DNA of 64,000 bases from Hevea brasiliensis (GCF_030052815.1 NC_079505.1:70392324-70456323), one strand, 5' to 3'; shown: positions 14,001 through 26,696, numbered from the stretch's first letter. A program made the numbers and translations. The notes: generated by a model from the sequence alone, not told the origin.

Positions 14001-16877
14001 ACATCAATTAAAACTCTAAATTTTTGACACTAAAACTGTCATTTTAGTTGACAATTTTAAGAATAAACTGCTGCAATGCATTAGAAAACAAATTATAATA
14101 AGATGAGTGAATTTTTTTAGCCAATGAGAATTCTCATTAATTTAAAGCGGAGTAAGAATTTCATTTTAAGATAAAATTATCATATTTTATGAAATTAGAG
14201 TTATAATATTATAAATTAATTTAAAGCACAATTAAAATCACAAAAAAAATTACACCCATAATAAAAAATGTAAATAAAAAATACTTACAATACTCTTAAT
14301 TTATTTAAAACTATTCATTAATTTTTATTTTAAGAAATAATTTCAAAATAAATAGTTTTAAATATAATAAATAGGTATAAAATTAATAAATATAACATAA
14401 CAATGCCATTTAAGTTAAAGGTTTCCAGGGCAACACGTAAAACTATACCACAATATTAAAAAAAAAAATGTCAGAAATAATTTTCTTCAAAATTAAAGAG
14501 TTTCTTTCCCTTTAGCAACGTTCTCTCTTCTTACCCTCTTATTGACTTTTTTTTTTTTTTTTTCTTTGTTACCTTTGTATCTAAAATATTTTTTTTTTCT
14601 TTGTATGCAACCTGATTTTTTTTTTCTGATGTAATATACAAAGTTTGAAAGTTGAATTGCTATTTGGATTTTAACATTAAGAAGCAAAAATACTGAAATT
14701 AAGATAAATTTCAAATTTTAATGCAAATTATTTATTTTAATTAATGTTGTAATATGTTTATTTAATATTTTAATTTTGATAATTTTTATAACGTGTGTCA
14801 AATTTTATGATAAATTTAGTTAAAAATTAAATTATTATATTAATATGATGTGAAATATTTTAATTTTAGTATTACGCTATTAAATTTGTATTAATTAAAA
14901 AAGAGTAGTAAAGGATACATTCTAATAATATATTTCATGTAATATTTTCATTTATATTTCATGCAATAATTATTAACTTCCACCCAAAAATTTCTAATAT
15001 TATTTTTTTTGTTATCTTACTTAATCAAATACCTTCAACTTTTTTATGCTTCTATTTCAACAAATTTTATGTTTGATATTAATTTATTATTTAATTTCTT
15101 GATCATAATTTTTATTAATTTACTTTTATTAAATCTGAAAAAAAATTTACATTCTAAAAATATTATTTTAACTGTTGATTTTTAAATATTTACACACATT
15201 GATAAGCTGACACACACACTTACAAGACACACAAATAAATTGCCATTAAATATACTTCTTCAATCGATTTTATGTTTACTTTTTAAATCTTGAAAATACT
15301 TTTTTTTATAGTAAATATTATTTTTATAAATAATTTTAAATTCACATTAAAATAATAAATAATTTAAAAAAATTATATAAATAATTAATCATGATAAAAG
15401 GCTAAGAAAATTTTTTATTAATAATTCACCTCTACGTAAATATGTGAGAAATGACACAAAAAAAAAGGATTAATCTCTGATACTATATTAAAAATTTAAA
15501 ATGCTAAGAATAAAAGAATTAACAGATTATAGAGAGATCCCATCTCTATAAGCATGCGATTTGCAGCACGCGAAGAAGAACGTTTGTCAACACTGTATGT
15601 GCCCTGGGAAAGAAAAAGAAGGGAGATGGAGGGAGAGGATGCAGATGCAAAAGGCAGGCACTGGTAAATCTGGCAAGAAAAGGAAGGTGTTTGATTGATT
15701 AAATCTGAAGGAGAAGACAAAAAAAAGAAAAGAAAGGACCCTGAGATTTGACATTTCGAAAAGATGTAACATTGCACCTAACTTGGTACCATAGCCAATC
15801 ACTAATAAAGGCAAAAGCAATGAAACAACCAAACCCCAATCAAATGTCTTCACTGCTTAGTCAATCACCCTCGATACGCTCCATCAACTTGAATCATTGC
15901 TTCCGTTAACCCCCTTTTGCCTATTCTTTTTCCTACCCAATTAATTCTCTTTTCTTTTCACCAAAATTTTCTTATTCGTTTGATTATTCACTTGCCAACC
16001 CAGCCTGCTTAATTTCTCAGTTTGTGTGGGGTCTGCCTTGGCACTTCTAGTTCTAGCACGTATAGAAGTTAGGTTTAGACAATCAACTCATATTTGTTGA
16101 AGGGTTCTCAAATAAGAACAAGAATCATCAATAATTGAAATGCTCATTCAGGAAAAACAAAAAAAAAAAGACAGGTAGAATTAAGATGTGTGCCAAGTCA
16201 TTAATTTCAAGGGAAAATGACTCGTAAACTTACGTTTAAACATTAATACAAGTGATTGAAATAATTAATATATGCAGGTAGATAGCTATTAGCAGCACAG
16301 AAATTAATTAGCTTAATTGCTACTACATCGATTAAGCATAGAGACACAGATTTCAGTGAAACATCTTATCAGTTATATGATCGTATAGATACCAAGAATC
16401 TTTCTTCTGTCCATACATAATAGCCTTGTAAAAGATGGAATTAAGATATGGTCAAGTTACTGTGTTGCAGGCCCTGGAAATGGTGGATATTGATTAATTA
16501 CATCTTAAAGAAAGAAAGGATAGATCATGCATAGATGTGTTAAAATGGTAGAGAAACAGTGAATGAGAAGAGAATGGGCGAAAAATATATATTGAAGTGA
16601 CCTTTGTGAGATGATATTCAAACTGTCATCACTTACTCGACTTGGGTTTCTTTGCATGGGGCCCTCTTTTGTCTCCTTCTCCAACCTCATGGATTGGGGC
16701 ACATAATTAATTCTGTGTAAAATTCTCTTACATACTGAACTGGATTTACTGTAAATTAGTGATATAAATACTTAAGAATCTTATATATCAACATTCAATA
16801 ATTTTGTTTCTAAGGGTATTATTAGATCAATTTAATTCATCCCTATTCGGTTTCTTCACATTAATTTGAACATATAT
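11072..16877. other. AT-rich intergenic region
   Basis: About 5.8 kb between the CHUP1-like gene and the LSH gene. The first 150 bases should hold the 3' end of the CHUP1-like transcript. I see no coding potential beyond chance ORFs. A MITE-like stretch lies at 12652-13231. Bases 15500-16060 are less AT-rich and purine/pyrimidine-skewed (many GAAGAA and AGGAAG words on plus) without a readable protein. The remainder is A/T runs. Confidence 0.5.
12652..13231. repeat. MITE-like element, possibly one nested in another
   Basis: The left edge reads GGGTGTTTAGTTTAGC followed by repeated CTTATAA words, and the right part has matching TTATAAGCT words in inverted sense, the usual look of a plant hAT/PIF-type MITE. 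Inside it, 12943-13168 starts CCTGCTTCACATTGCG and ends with the reverse complement of CCTGTTTGATATTGTT, an imperfect inverted repeat that could be a second, younger MITE. Target duplications were not found, so the boundaries are approximate. Confidence 0.4.
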
Positions 16878-16949
16878 ATATTAACAGAATTATTTAGTAA
16901 TCATATATATATATATATATATATGATTACTAAATAATTCTGTTAATAT
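16878..16949. repeat. Perfect 72-nt palindrome with AT-repeat centre
   Basis: Arms 16878-16904 and 16923-16949 are exact reverse complements (core AACAGAATTATTTAGTAATC), and the 18-nt (AT) centre is itself palindromic, so the whole stretch is self-complementary. It lies about 420 bp upstream of the LSH start codon. It could extrude as a cruciform, or fold as a hairpin if transcribed. It may be the remnant of a small foldback element. Confidence 0.9.
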
Positions 16950-17089
16950 TAAAGATTTTAACAGAAGTAAAAAAAGATCAAACTTCAGGGTTAGACTTAG
17001 ACCTTATTCTTTCTTTCTTTCACCGCCCTTCCCTACTTTTCTTTATATGGTCACACGTCTCTCTTCTTTTATCTTCCATTCCTTGTAAT

Positions 17090-17090
<1 letters not shown>

Positions 17091-17123
<33 letters not shown>
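17091..17123 (+). repeat. (CT)n microsatellite in the LSH leader/promoter
   Basis: An uninterrupted CT tract of 33 bases lies about 245 bp before the LSH start codon. CT/GA tracts near plant start sites are known binding places for BPC (GAGA-binding) proteins. Whether it is in the promoter or the 5' leader cannot be told without transcript data. Confidence 0.85.
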
Positions 17124-17128
<5 letters not shown>

Positions 17129-17366
17129 CCCCCCCTCCGTGTGTGTGTAGTTGAATGTGTAATTGCTTTCTCTAGAGGTGCCAAAAAACTTCTCTGTATG
17201 CTCTCTCTTCTGAGCATACTTGTTTCGCCAATACAAGCTAGCAGCACGTACTCTTTTCAAAGATCGCATATATAGGTGAGCGTAGAGCTATCTCCAAATT
17301 TATACCTTAAACCATCCAATTTCTTCTTCTCTGCTCCACCACCATATATTTCTAAAGAACTGCAAC

Positions 17367-18089
17367 ATGTCAGCTGCCATCGCCGCCGCCGCCGCCGCCG
17401 CTGCAGTGGCTTGCAATTCTACAGTTTCATCAAGAAATGGAAACAATCATCAACAGCTGCAACAGGTAACCTTATCACCACCAACAGTGCCACAACCGCC
17501 GCCATCGCTGCCATTAAGTCGTTATGAATCCCAAAAGAGACGAGACTGGAATACTTTTGGCCAGTACCTCAGAAACCACCGCCCACCCTTAGCACTATCC
17601 CGGTGTAGCGGCGCTCATGTCCTGGAGTTCTTGAGGTACCTTGACCAGTTTGGCAAGACAAAGGTGCATAACCAGACTTGTCCATTTTTTGGTCACCAGC
17701 ACCCACCAGCTCCTTGCCCTTGTCCACTTAAGCAGGCGTGGGGAAGCCTCGACGCGCTGATCGGACGCCTCCGAGCAGCCTTCGAGGAAAACGGCGGCCT
17801 GCCTGAGACCAACCCTTTTGGTGCACGCGCTGTCAGACTATACCTTAGGGAAGTGAGAGATGAACAAGCTAAGGCGAGAGGGATAGCTTACGAGAAGAAG
17901 AAGAGAAAGAAGCCACAACAACACAAGCAGCAGCAACAGTTACAATCTTCAAATGGTCACAATAATCAAATTCAACATGGTGGTGGTGGTGGTGGTGGTG
18001 GCCGCGGCGGTGTTAGTGGTGGATTTGCTGAAAGAAACATGCTAAGTAGGGCGATGGTTAATATGGGGGATTTGTCGGTATTTAATTAA
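17367..18089 (+). CDS. LSH: ALOG-domain protein of the LSH family
   Basis: Single-exon ORF of 240 residues. The ALOG domain spans about residues 52-182: it opens [18 protein letters not shown], carries the zinc-ribbon insert with His101, Cys105, His110 and Cys117/Cys119 (HNQTC, FGH, CPC), then the conserved [20 protein letters not shown] and [17 protein letters not shown], and ends with a basic nuclear signal KKKRKK at 177-182. The N terminus has a run of eight alanines and a proline-rich stretch; the tail has glutamine and glycine runs. The family (light-dependent short hypocotyls, LSH1-10) acts in the nucleus as DNA-binding regulators of meristem and organ-boundary growth. The words [24 protein letters not shown] place it near LSH1-4, but I cannot choose a member. 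The start is the first ATG in frame and matches family length. Confidence 0.95.
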   Translation: MSAAIAAAAAAAAVACNSTVSSRNGNNHQQLQQVTLSPPTVPQPPPSLPLSRYESQKRRDWNTFGQYLRNHRPPLALSRCSGAHVLEFLRYLDQFGKTKVHNQTCPFFGHQHPPAPCPCPLKQAWGSLDALIGRLRAAFEENGGLPETNPFGARAVRLYLREVRDEQAKARGIAYEKKKRKKPQQHKQQQQLQSSNGHNNQIQHGGGGGGGGRGGVSGGFAERNMLSRAMVNMGDLSVFN

Positions 18090-19060
18090 GGGGATGTTGA
18101 TGTGTTTGGTGTTATGCTAGGGTTTATGTTTTGTAGTCTTTGATTGTATTTCTGCTTCTTTCTAATTGCTTTTGTTTATATGAGTAATTAAAGAGAAAAT
18201 CTTTTTCTTCCTTTTTAACTTCTTTAAATTTCTGGTAATTAAATGCCTAAAATTTTGGATTACATTGGCTTTATATTTCTTCCTTGAGAAATAAATCTTC
18301 CCTTTTTGTACATTAAATCTCTTCATGGGAAAGAAATCTTAGCCATAACCTTCTCCATCCTATGAAATGGACCCTTATTGCACTATAATATAACCATTTC
18401 ATTGGTTTGCTGTATGGAGAATGCATTGTTGAGATAAATTGTCCTGAATTCTAAAGAATTAATTTTCTGTGTATCATCAAATGAATATAAAGGATATTTA
18501 GAAAATTCAGGAAATATAAACATTCCATTGATTATTAATACAATCAAAGATCTTATCTTTGTTTGGATTAAGGGAATTGAGAGAAGAAAAGAAAAGAAAT
18601 ATGGTTTCTGTTTGAACATTAAATCGAAGAAAGAAGAATAAAATGCATTCCTCAACTCCTTGCATTTAACCTAAAAGATTTTTGGCGAAATTTTGTGTTT
18701 TTTAAAGAAAATTACTTAATATAAAAATATAAACATTGTTTTCCATACTCAAATTTATCTTCTATTTTAATATTCAATCCAAACATTATAAAAAAAAAAT
18801 TATATTTTTTTTTCTCTTCTCTTCACTTTTCCTTGTCAAATTCTCTTCATTTTCCTGCGCAATTAAATATCCAAGCAAAGATTAAAGAAGTTCATTAGGG
18901 TATAGGAAACAAGGTTACAACATTAGTCACTCTATTTCATATATCTCTAAAATTTTCCATTCCAAAAAGGGTTAATAAGAAAATTGTCCTCATCATTAAT
19001 CATCAAATTAACAATTGTAGTTATATATATATACATGCTAACTTTTTTTATAATTGAATT

Positions 19061-19101
<41 letters not shown>

Positions 19102-20428
19102 TTTGATGAATTGTTGAAAATCTTACAATCAAAACGCACAGACAGTATTGTTAACCAAAATATATTTATGTGGACGTGCATGATCCAATTGCATATAAAT
19201 TGATTCCGGATGAATAAAATTCAACATATTATTTGTTTCTACAGAAAAAAACAAATAGAAGAAAAAAAAAGTTACATTAATTAATCCTTAAATTTTGATT
19301 TCGTCATATATATATATATATTTCCATCTATTTTTCTTAATTTTTACTGTTAATGATAAATATTTTCATTTCTAAATTTTTAATATTATAAATATTTTCA
19401 TTATAAAGTAATTAATTAGAGAATTTATAATGTTGTTAATTTAAATTATTTTCCTTCTTTTGTCTATCAGCCTTAGCTTGCTGTTGTTAATTATAAGACT
19501 ACAATTAACAAATAATATCATAAGAATCAAAAAGATATAACAACTCTAGATTGCACTAAACCATTTGACATTATAATGTTTTAAAACAATGGAGTAATAT
19601 TATAAATTTATATTTTACTACAAATTTCTTTTTTTTTTCATAACTACAGATTTTTTTTTTTTGCAATAACTAAAACATTCATTGTTGATGGTAAATTACA
19701 CAAGAAAAATCTATCCAAGAAAAATTTTTTACTAAACCTTCGTTATTGATTCGAGATATAACATGTATAATAAAATTTACTTGTAAAATAAATAAAATTT
19801 ATATATTTATATATTAAATTATAATATATCAAATTTAGATTAAAAAATTTACTTAAATGAAAATTTTTATCTATATCTAATTTATTATATTCAAAATATA
19901 AAATGTAAGACAAACCTACTTATAAAATAAATAAATTTTATATACTTATATATTGAGTTTATAATAGATCGCAATCTATATAAGCAAAGTTCTAATCGAG
20001 ACTTAGTTAAATTCTCAAAATCTTTTGGTGGATGCTCAAAATTAATCTACCAAAAATTGTTTGACTTAAAAAAAAAAGAAGCAATTGAAGGAGTTGTATT
20101 AAATATTGAGAGTTTGAATTTTATTTACATTGACAAATATCTTTTAAAATTCCTCATACATATAATAGAATTCTCCTTAAATATGCATAGTAAAATGGAA
20201 GCATTATGCAAATTTTCTTATAAAAAAATTATGAGAAAATTTATCTATTGAAAACATAAAATAATTTACATATCTCCAATTTTATTAAGAAAAATAATTC
20301 CTTCCCCATTTTTGTTTAATTGGATGTGAAATTCCTTTATGTATTTTTGTTAATTTTTGGAGATAGCTTTTCATTTAGGATAAGATATTCCTCTTTTGCT
20401 TAGTGCCTCTAGTTTTTGAGTCTTTTTA

Positions 20429-20466
<38 letters not shown>

Positions 20467-21858
20467 TAATATAAAACCTTATTTGGCATCCACACAAATG
20501 GTTGATTGGAGGGCCAAGGCATCATGTTGATCACTTTGCATTATTTTTTCTTAATAAGCTAGTGGATCACAAATGATTTCTCATTTCTAGCTTATTTGGA
20601 CAAATTTTTGCCTTTAATTCATTCTAACTTTCATCATTACTTGTTAGTGGTTTATATAAATATAATTTTTTTTCTGCTTTATTATTTGAAGTCATTTTCA
20701 TTTCATTTAAATTCCAATTCTCATTATTACTTAGTTGTTATATAAATTAGTTTTTTTTTTAATATAATGAGTATCTATCTAAATCAGCGTTGATTTCCAT
20801 AATAATATGGAAATATTTAATAATATAATTTAACTTAATTTGATTTAAGGACTGAAAATATATTATTTATTGATAAAGTTAAATTCAAATCTTTACTTTT
20901 TTTTTAATTTTTTATTAAAAAATATATAAATAAATATGTTTGACGTTATTACACAATTAATTTATTTGTAAATTTTGAACATAATTATCATTATGTATTA
21001 CTATTTTAAAATATTAAATTATATTAACAAAATTCAATTGTATATTATAATTTAAAATCATATTCATAAACTAAAAATATCTTTGAACTGCTTACATTTT
21101 AAAATAATAATAAAAAAAAGGATTTGAGACAGATAAATTATATTCCATTCATTGCAAATCCATGCAATTAAAAAAAAAATTAATGGCAAATCATGATTAT
21201 GACCTCATCACTTAATCACCTATAAATCAAAGGTAGCTTGAACTTGAACACTTAATAAAAAAATAAAAAAAATAAAAATATTTTTTATACTAACATTTTT
21301 TAAAAAGTTATCATAATTTAAAATTTCAAATTATTACATTATAAGATAATAATAACAAATATAATTCATCCTAAACGCAAACAATGAATTAAATAAATAA
21401 ATAAGAACTTATGAGAATTGTCTAATTAGAAAACATTAAAAATTAATTTAAAATTAAATTTAATATATTTTAATAATAAAAATTTTAAAAAATAATAAAC
21501 ACAACTTCAATGCTAAACAAGTTCTGTGAGTCTTGTGCATTTACAGCTGTTGAATTAAAATATATTCCCAATCAGAATCAGATTAAGACATAAAGCTAGA
21601 AAATTTATTCCAGGAAGATACGGAGATTGTGTCTGCCAAAAAATCAGAAAGATGGGTTCTGGTCCTCGCTTTAAGCAGCACAACTCAGTGCTGGTGGGAT
21701 TAAAATACCAACATTTATCCTTCATTGCAATACCTATACAGGGAAAATTTATCAAAGCATCTTTGTCATGTACATAGTAAAAACATAATGACAGGTCTCA
21801 TGCTCTAAATTAGAAATATATAGAAAGGCAGCATTTTCAGTGAATCAACTGCCCTTCA
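18090..21858. other. AT-rich intergenic region downstream of LSH
   Basis: The LSH 3' untranslated region probably ends within 18090-18310. After that the stretch is mostly A/T runs with simple repeats: an AT tract near 19066-19095 and an AAT tract at 20428-20462. A pair of related words (ataaaatttacttgtaaaat near 19770 and cctacttataaaataaataa near 19916) suggests a decayed direct repeat; similar text recurs near 32390 and 34690. No gene is visible. Confidence 0.5.
20428..20462. repeat. (AAT)n microsatellite
   Basis: A run of about eleven TAA/AAT units in intergenic DNA. Confidence 0.9.
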
Positions 21859-23712
21859 TCAGTCACACTCTGCAACTAATTTCACAGAACACAACGCCTT
21901 AAGCAGTTCAAACAAATCAATTGATTCATTATTATTTAATTCAATAATTTTGATAGCATTGCTCATATAACCATCAATTCTAGACGATTTCTCAACAATT
22001 TCACTAGCATATGACAATGAAAAGATGGCATCAACCCTCAATCTATACTCTTGACCTGCAACATTTAAAGAATCTAAATTCTTAACGACAACGCATTGCT
22101 CAACATATATTTGTAAGGCATCATCCTTGCATCCATTACACTGTTTTTCTTCTCTTAACAGTATTTGATCTTCATATCTAGCCATCTTCCGCATCACAGC
22201 ACCATAACAACTGACAATATATATATATATATAGCTTGTACATAGATAAACCTAAATAAGCTAGGGAAAAAAAATGCTGACTGCTTATTCTATTATCATT
22301 TAAGAAACACATGAGTACTTGCTTCATCATTTAGACCGACTACTAGTGCCTGAGAATTGTGCATTTTGGAAACCATGTCAATATTGCTATACTGGAAGGA
22401 GTGCATTAACTTTTTTTTTCTGTTATTATTAGGACATACTCAGCTTCTTATCTGGTTTCTTTTCTTTTCCCGAACATTTTGCTAGGGTTTTTTGCAATTG
22501 ATGTGGTGGCAGTGAGTCCACAGACAGACTATCCATGTCTATTTCATTGCATCTTCAGTCTTCCACTTCTCCGTTCTGTTATTATTATTATTATTTTAAA
22601 TCTGGATGAAATAAATTTAAGAGCAATAGACAGTAAAGACTGAAAGCATTAAAAATATGGTTAGATCATCATCACAGAGAATTATAAATATCATAGCAAC
22701 ACAAAGAAATGTAACACTGAAATTTAAATAGAATTACCTTGAGTTACGAACTTAGCTGCAAACAACAAAAATTACAACCCTGAGTACCATGAGTTATAGA
22801 TGTCATACTATCACATAGTTACGAACTTAGTTGCAGACAACAAAAATTATGACCCTGAAAAGGGAAACAGATGAAACACAGAAAATCAACTGCACACTGA
22901 ATACATACATAAATACATATATATATATATATATACATAGAGAGAGAGAGAGAATTATAGAAGAAACTAAATAGCAACAAAGCAACTGTAGACTTATATG
23001 CAACCTAGTTGTGTGTATCTGCCTATCTTTCAATATACACACAACGAATTAAGCATGCATCCAGAGTCAGCTACATTATAAGGAGAAATATATGATCCGC
23101 ACAGCTTGGGGGTGGGGGTGGTGGTGGTGGTTGGGGTGGGGGGGAGAAGTGGGGAGGATAAAGGCATAGATTAATTACCTCTTCCATTCTTGGAGCTCAT
23201 TGCCTGCCACCATTGCATTCCTTGAAATTTTTAAAGGCACCTATTTCCACTTGCAAATCACCACCACCATAATCAAGGAAACTTATTAATCCTTTTTATC
23301 CACATTTTCATCAATTTGGAGATGATTTGTGACAATGCCAACAAAATATCATCTCTCATATCAACTTCCTCCACTTAAATGTTCTTTCCCAACATTTCCG
23401 GTAAGTTTTTACCATCAGCATATTCCTCTTTTATGCGAACAATGCTTTCACTCCTTTTAACATCATCAAAACCACATGGCTTTATTGCACATTTTGAGTC
23501 TTCTTACTGTTACCTTGATGTAAGTCCTTCAACTCATAATTCATTCATACTAGTTTTATTGTTCAACACTGAACATCTCGTCTCTCCTCATGCCTTCCTC
23601 TTAACATCTGTATCTTTGCCAGCCAATTTTATATTCAATTTTCTAATTCTCTTTTCTTGTAATCAAGTTCACCAATGATGTTTCTACTTCCTTGGAAGAC
23701 TCCATGCCTGCA
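21859..23712 (-). pseudogene. Unidentified broken or unresolved spliced gene
   Basis: The clearest part is a terminal exon-like ORF at 21859-22197 (112 residues, or longer if an acceptor TTGTCAG near 22213 is used, which adds a few residues in frame). It is hydrophilic with RKMARYEDQILLREEK, a short NLDSLNVAGQEYRLRVDAI stretch and a Leu-rich end. Further up the same strand, coding-like pieces appear: MDSLSVDSLPPHQLQKTLAK near 22535, RDDILLALSQIISKLMK near 23350 and KEVETSLVNLITRK near 23690. The upstream pieces are broken by stops and frame changes. I do not recognise the family; a BAG-type co-chaperone was considered and could not be shown. It lies downstream of the PPR gene on the same strand. 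Confidence 0.35.
23108..23144 (+). repeat. G-rich tract with quadruplex potential
   Basis: The plus strand has two runs of five G, four GG steps separated by single T, a run of four and a run of seven G within 37 bases. This easily satisfies the G-quadruplex pattern. It lies in or near an intron of the broken minus-strand gene, whose RNA would carry the C-rich strand. Confidence 0.8.
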
Positions 23713-24158
23713 TAAAAATCTTATGACCATGAAATCAATCAACCAACTGACCATACAAATTAACTTAGTATTAGAAATCAACAGATGGAAGTACATAAAT
23801 GAGAAAAAGTCAGTAGAATTAGTGTGATTATTAAAGGTTATTCAACAAAACATCTAATCTTTTTAAACAAAAAGTAAAAAAAAATACTTCCTCCAACGAT
23901 ACATAGATAACAACACAATGAATTGTGGTTGTACACTAGTCCTGTGCTTGTTAAAAAATATTCCTGTCTTATATTAGTGGCTTTGAAATCAATTGTCGAA
24001 AAACAGAAGAAAACATAAATAAAACTTGAACTTCTTATGTTAGATAATGTGTAGTGGATCAGAAAATGTGATTTTCCAACCTACCATGGTTCATATGCCA
24101 AAATATGTCTCTCTCCTCCAAGTTTCCACAATTGCAAAACATGATAAAAAAATCCCAA
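23713..24158. other. Gap downstream of the PPR gene
   Basis: AT-rich; it presumably holds the PPR 3' untranslated region. No other feature was seen. Confidence 0.5.
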
Positions 24159-26696
24159 TTATGACAAACCGAAAGTTTGTGGATGCATTGGAATGCAAGT
24201 TTGAGGAACATAACCCTCTTTCCTCAGCTCTAAAAGAAGATTGTTCAGCAATGAATAGATAAGAGCAGACTGGGGGTGACTTCCATCTGCAACAACAAAC
24301 ATATGAGTGATGTTGTTGACCTCAATCCAGCTGTACCCAGGTACCTTCTGAACTCCTCGTTCTTTCATTAAACTTCGTATCTTGCGTACATTTCCCCATT
24401 GTCCAGCATTGGCATGTACATTTGAAAGCAGTACATAGCCACCAGAATTTTCTGGGTCCAAGTCAAGTAGATGTCCTGAAGCCACTTCAGCAAGCTCAGA
24501 ATTGCCATGGAGTCGACAGGCTCCCAACAATGTCCCCCAAGCACCTTCATCAGGTGAGAATGGCATGCTTTTTATGGTTTCAAATGCTTCATTCAAACGG
24601 CCGGCACGGCCAAACAAATCTACCATGCAAGCATAATGCTCCATCTGAGCTGGGATACCATATTCCTCAGTCATGCATCTGAAGTATTGAATTCCTTTAT
24701 CAACTTGGCCAGCATGTCCACAAGCAGACAATATAGTAAGAAAGGTTACATTATCAGGTTGAATTCCATCTTGCAACATTTTATGGAACAAGGCAAGAGA
24801 TTCCTCAAGGTGACCATGGCTCCCATAAGCAGCAATGATACTGTTCCACGAAACTTCATTCTTCTCTTGCATCATGTCAAACACATGACGAGCAGTACTT
24901 AAGTTTCCACATTTCCCATACATGTCTATTAGTGCACTCACAGAAAAAAGATCAAAGTTCAATGCACCTTTGATCATGAAACCATGAATCTCTTTCCCAT
25001 AACAGAGTGCTGGTAAGTTTGCACAAGCAGAAAGGGCAGCTGATATACCCACACAATCATAATTCATACCTTGCATCCCCATTTGACGAAAAAGATGAAT
25101 GGCCTCCTGTGGTTTGCCATTCTGAGAACAATTTGTTATTATTGCATTCCAACAAATAACATCCTTTTCAGACATTCTACTAAAAACCTGATGTGCAAGA
25201 TCCAGCTTTCCACATTTTGCATACATGTCCACAACTGCACTTCCCACATGACACTTCCCATCAAGCCCACCCTTGAGGACGTAAGCATGCAATTCTTTCC
25301 CCAATTTTAGAGTAGCCAAACCAGCACAAGCAGGTAAAATACTTGCCAAAGTTACAGCATTTGGACACATTTTCTCTTGCAGTAACCACCTAAAAATATC
25401 TAAAGCATCATTGTTCAACCCATTGAGCACATAGCCTGAAATCATGGCTGTGCAGACTACGATATCAATTACGGTATTTTGATTAAAAATCTTGCAAGCC
25501 ATCTCCACATCCCGGCACTTAAAGTATATGTCAATAAGTGCGCTCTTCAAGAACAGATCTAAAGTTACATCATGTCTCACCATATAACCATGAATTTCCT
25601 TACCTTGCCTGAGACTTGCTGATTCAATAATTGATGGGAGGAAACTAGCTAATGTAATAGAGTCGGGTTTAACACCAGCAGCTATCATCTCAGAGAACAA
25701 ATGCGAGGCCTCGTTCATAAACCCATTTTGTACATGCCCAGCAATCATCCCATTCCAAGTCACAACACTAGTCTCAGGCATCGTTCTAAACAATTTACGT
25801 GCATCAAATAACTGCCCACATTTAGAGTACATAGCCACAAGTGTGTTGGCGACTCGAGGATCAAACTGAAACCCACAACTGACAACAAGCCCATGAAGCT
25901 GAGTACCAAATTGAAGCATTGCCTCTGAAGCACAGACGGAAAGAACAGAAGCAAATGTAGTTGAATTGGGCTTAGTTTCACAGTTTCTCATTTCCTCAAA
26001 CACCAGTATAGCACTATTCGATTCCCCACATTTCACAAAACCGTTAAGCATCACATTCCACAAAACACAATCTTTATGAGGCATTTTACCAAACAAACAG
26101 CGTGCATCTTCTATACAACCATTCTCTGCATACAACTTTATCAATGAACTACCCACAAACTCATCTACACTAAAACCCATCAAAAACATCGTGTCATGAA
26201 CCATCTTACCCAATCTCACATTATTCAAACCACCACAAGCCTTAATCACCGGAGGAAAAGTATACTTATCAGGACAAACTCCACACCCTAACATTTTAAA
26301 GTAAAACAACAAAGCAAAATCAGAGCGACCCAATTTATTAAACCCTCTGATCATCCAATTCCAGGGCATGGCAAAGTATAATTCAAGCTGATAAAACATT
26401 TTCTTAGCATCTGCGAAATTATCGCAAAGAACATACATGCCCAAAATCCTCGCTCCCAGCAGGCCACTGTTGGTGATGCCATGAAGAATGGACTGGGCAT
26501 GAATTTGTTTGGCTTGTAGGAAATTGGAAGGATCAGAAAAAGCTTGCAAGAGTAGCTCAAGCTCTTGGGTGTTGTGGAATGAAACAAGTAGATTGATTGA
26601 GCCGTTTCTGGAGATTGTATGTATGGACTTGGCTTTCCAGGAACTAATAACATTTGAGAAGCATTTATGAATGGGATACAATTTTTTATAGCACAT
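24159..26696 (-). CDS. PLS-class pentatricopeptide repeat protein, E+ subclass
   Basis: Intact intronless ORF of 845 residues. The first 30 or so residues (MCYKKLYPIHKCF, then SSWKAKSIHTISRNGS) are basic and hydroxylated with no acidic residues, as in an organelle presequence. Six clear P-L-S triplets follow at about 100-residue spacing, marked by WNWMIRGFNKLG, WNVMLNGFVKCG, WNGMIAGHVQNG, CTAMISGYVLNG, WNAIITNCSQNG and WNSIIAAYGSHG. The C terminus has E1/E2 motifs (AWGTLLGACRLHGN, GYVLLSNVHANAG, KVPGYSWIEV) and a short E+ part, and stops before any DYW deaminase. Such proteins bind a specific organelle RNA site and recruit a DYW partner for C-to-U editing, in mitochondria or plastids. The layout is close to the Arabidopsis At4g21300 type, but this link is from memory. 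The leader is short and an AT repeat lies 70 bp upstream. Confidence 0.93.
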   Translation of the reverse strand: MCYKKLYPIHKCFSNVISSWKAKSIHTISRNGSINLLVSFHNTQELELLLQAFSDPSNFLQAKQIHAQSILHGITNSGLLGARILGMYVLCDNFADAKKMFYQLELYFAMPWNWMIRGFNKLGRSDFALLFYFKMLGCGVCPDKYTFPPVIKACGGLNNVRLGKMVHDTMFLMGFSVDEFVGSSLIKLYAENGCIEDARCLFGKMPHKDCVLWNVMLNGFVKCGESNSAILVFEEMRNCETKPNSTTFASVLSVCASEAMLQFGTQLHGLVVSCGFQFDPRVANTLVAMYSKCGQLFDARKLFRTMPETSVVTWNGMIAGHVQNGFMNEASHLFSEMIAAGVKPDSITLASFLPSIIESASLRQGKEIHGYMVRHDVTLDLFLKSALIDIYFKCRDVEMACKIFNQNTVIDIVVCTAMISGYVLNGLNNDALDIFRWLLQEKMCPNAVTLASILPACAGLATLKLGKELHAYVLKGGLDGKCHVGSAVVDMYAKCGKLDLAHQVFSRMSEKDVICWNAIITNCSQNGKPQEAIHLFRQMGMQGMNYDCVGISAALSACANLPALCYGKEIHGFMIKGALNFDLFSVSALIDMYGKCGNLSTARHVFDMMQEKNEVSWNSIIAAYGSHGHLEESLALFHKMLQDGIQPDNVTFLTILSACGHAGQVDKGIQYFRCMTEEYGIPAQMEHYACMVDLFGRAGRLNEAFETIKSMPFSPDEGAWGTLLGACRLHGNSELAEVASGHLLDLDPENSGGYVLLSNVHANAGQWGNVRKIRSLMKERGVQKVPGYSWIEVNNITHMFVVADGSHPQSALIYSLLNNLLLELRKEGYVPQTCIPMHPQTFGLS

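Noticed and set aside
17276..17527. ORF overlapping the LSH start
   Set aside because: A shadow in another frame with low-complexity Arg run from the GCC repeat.
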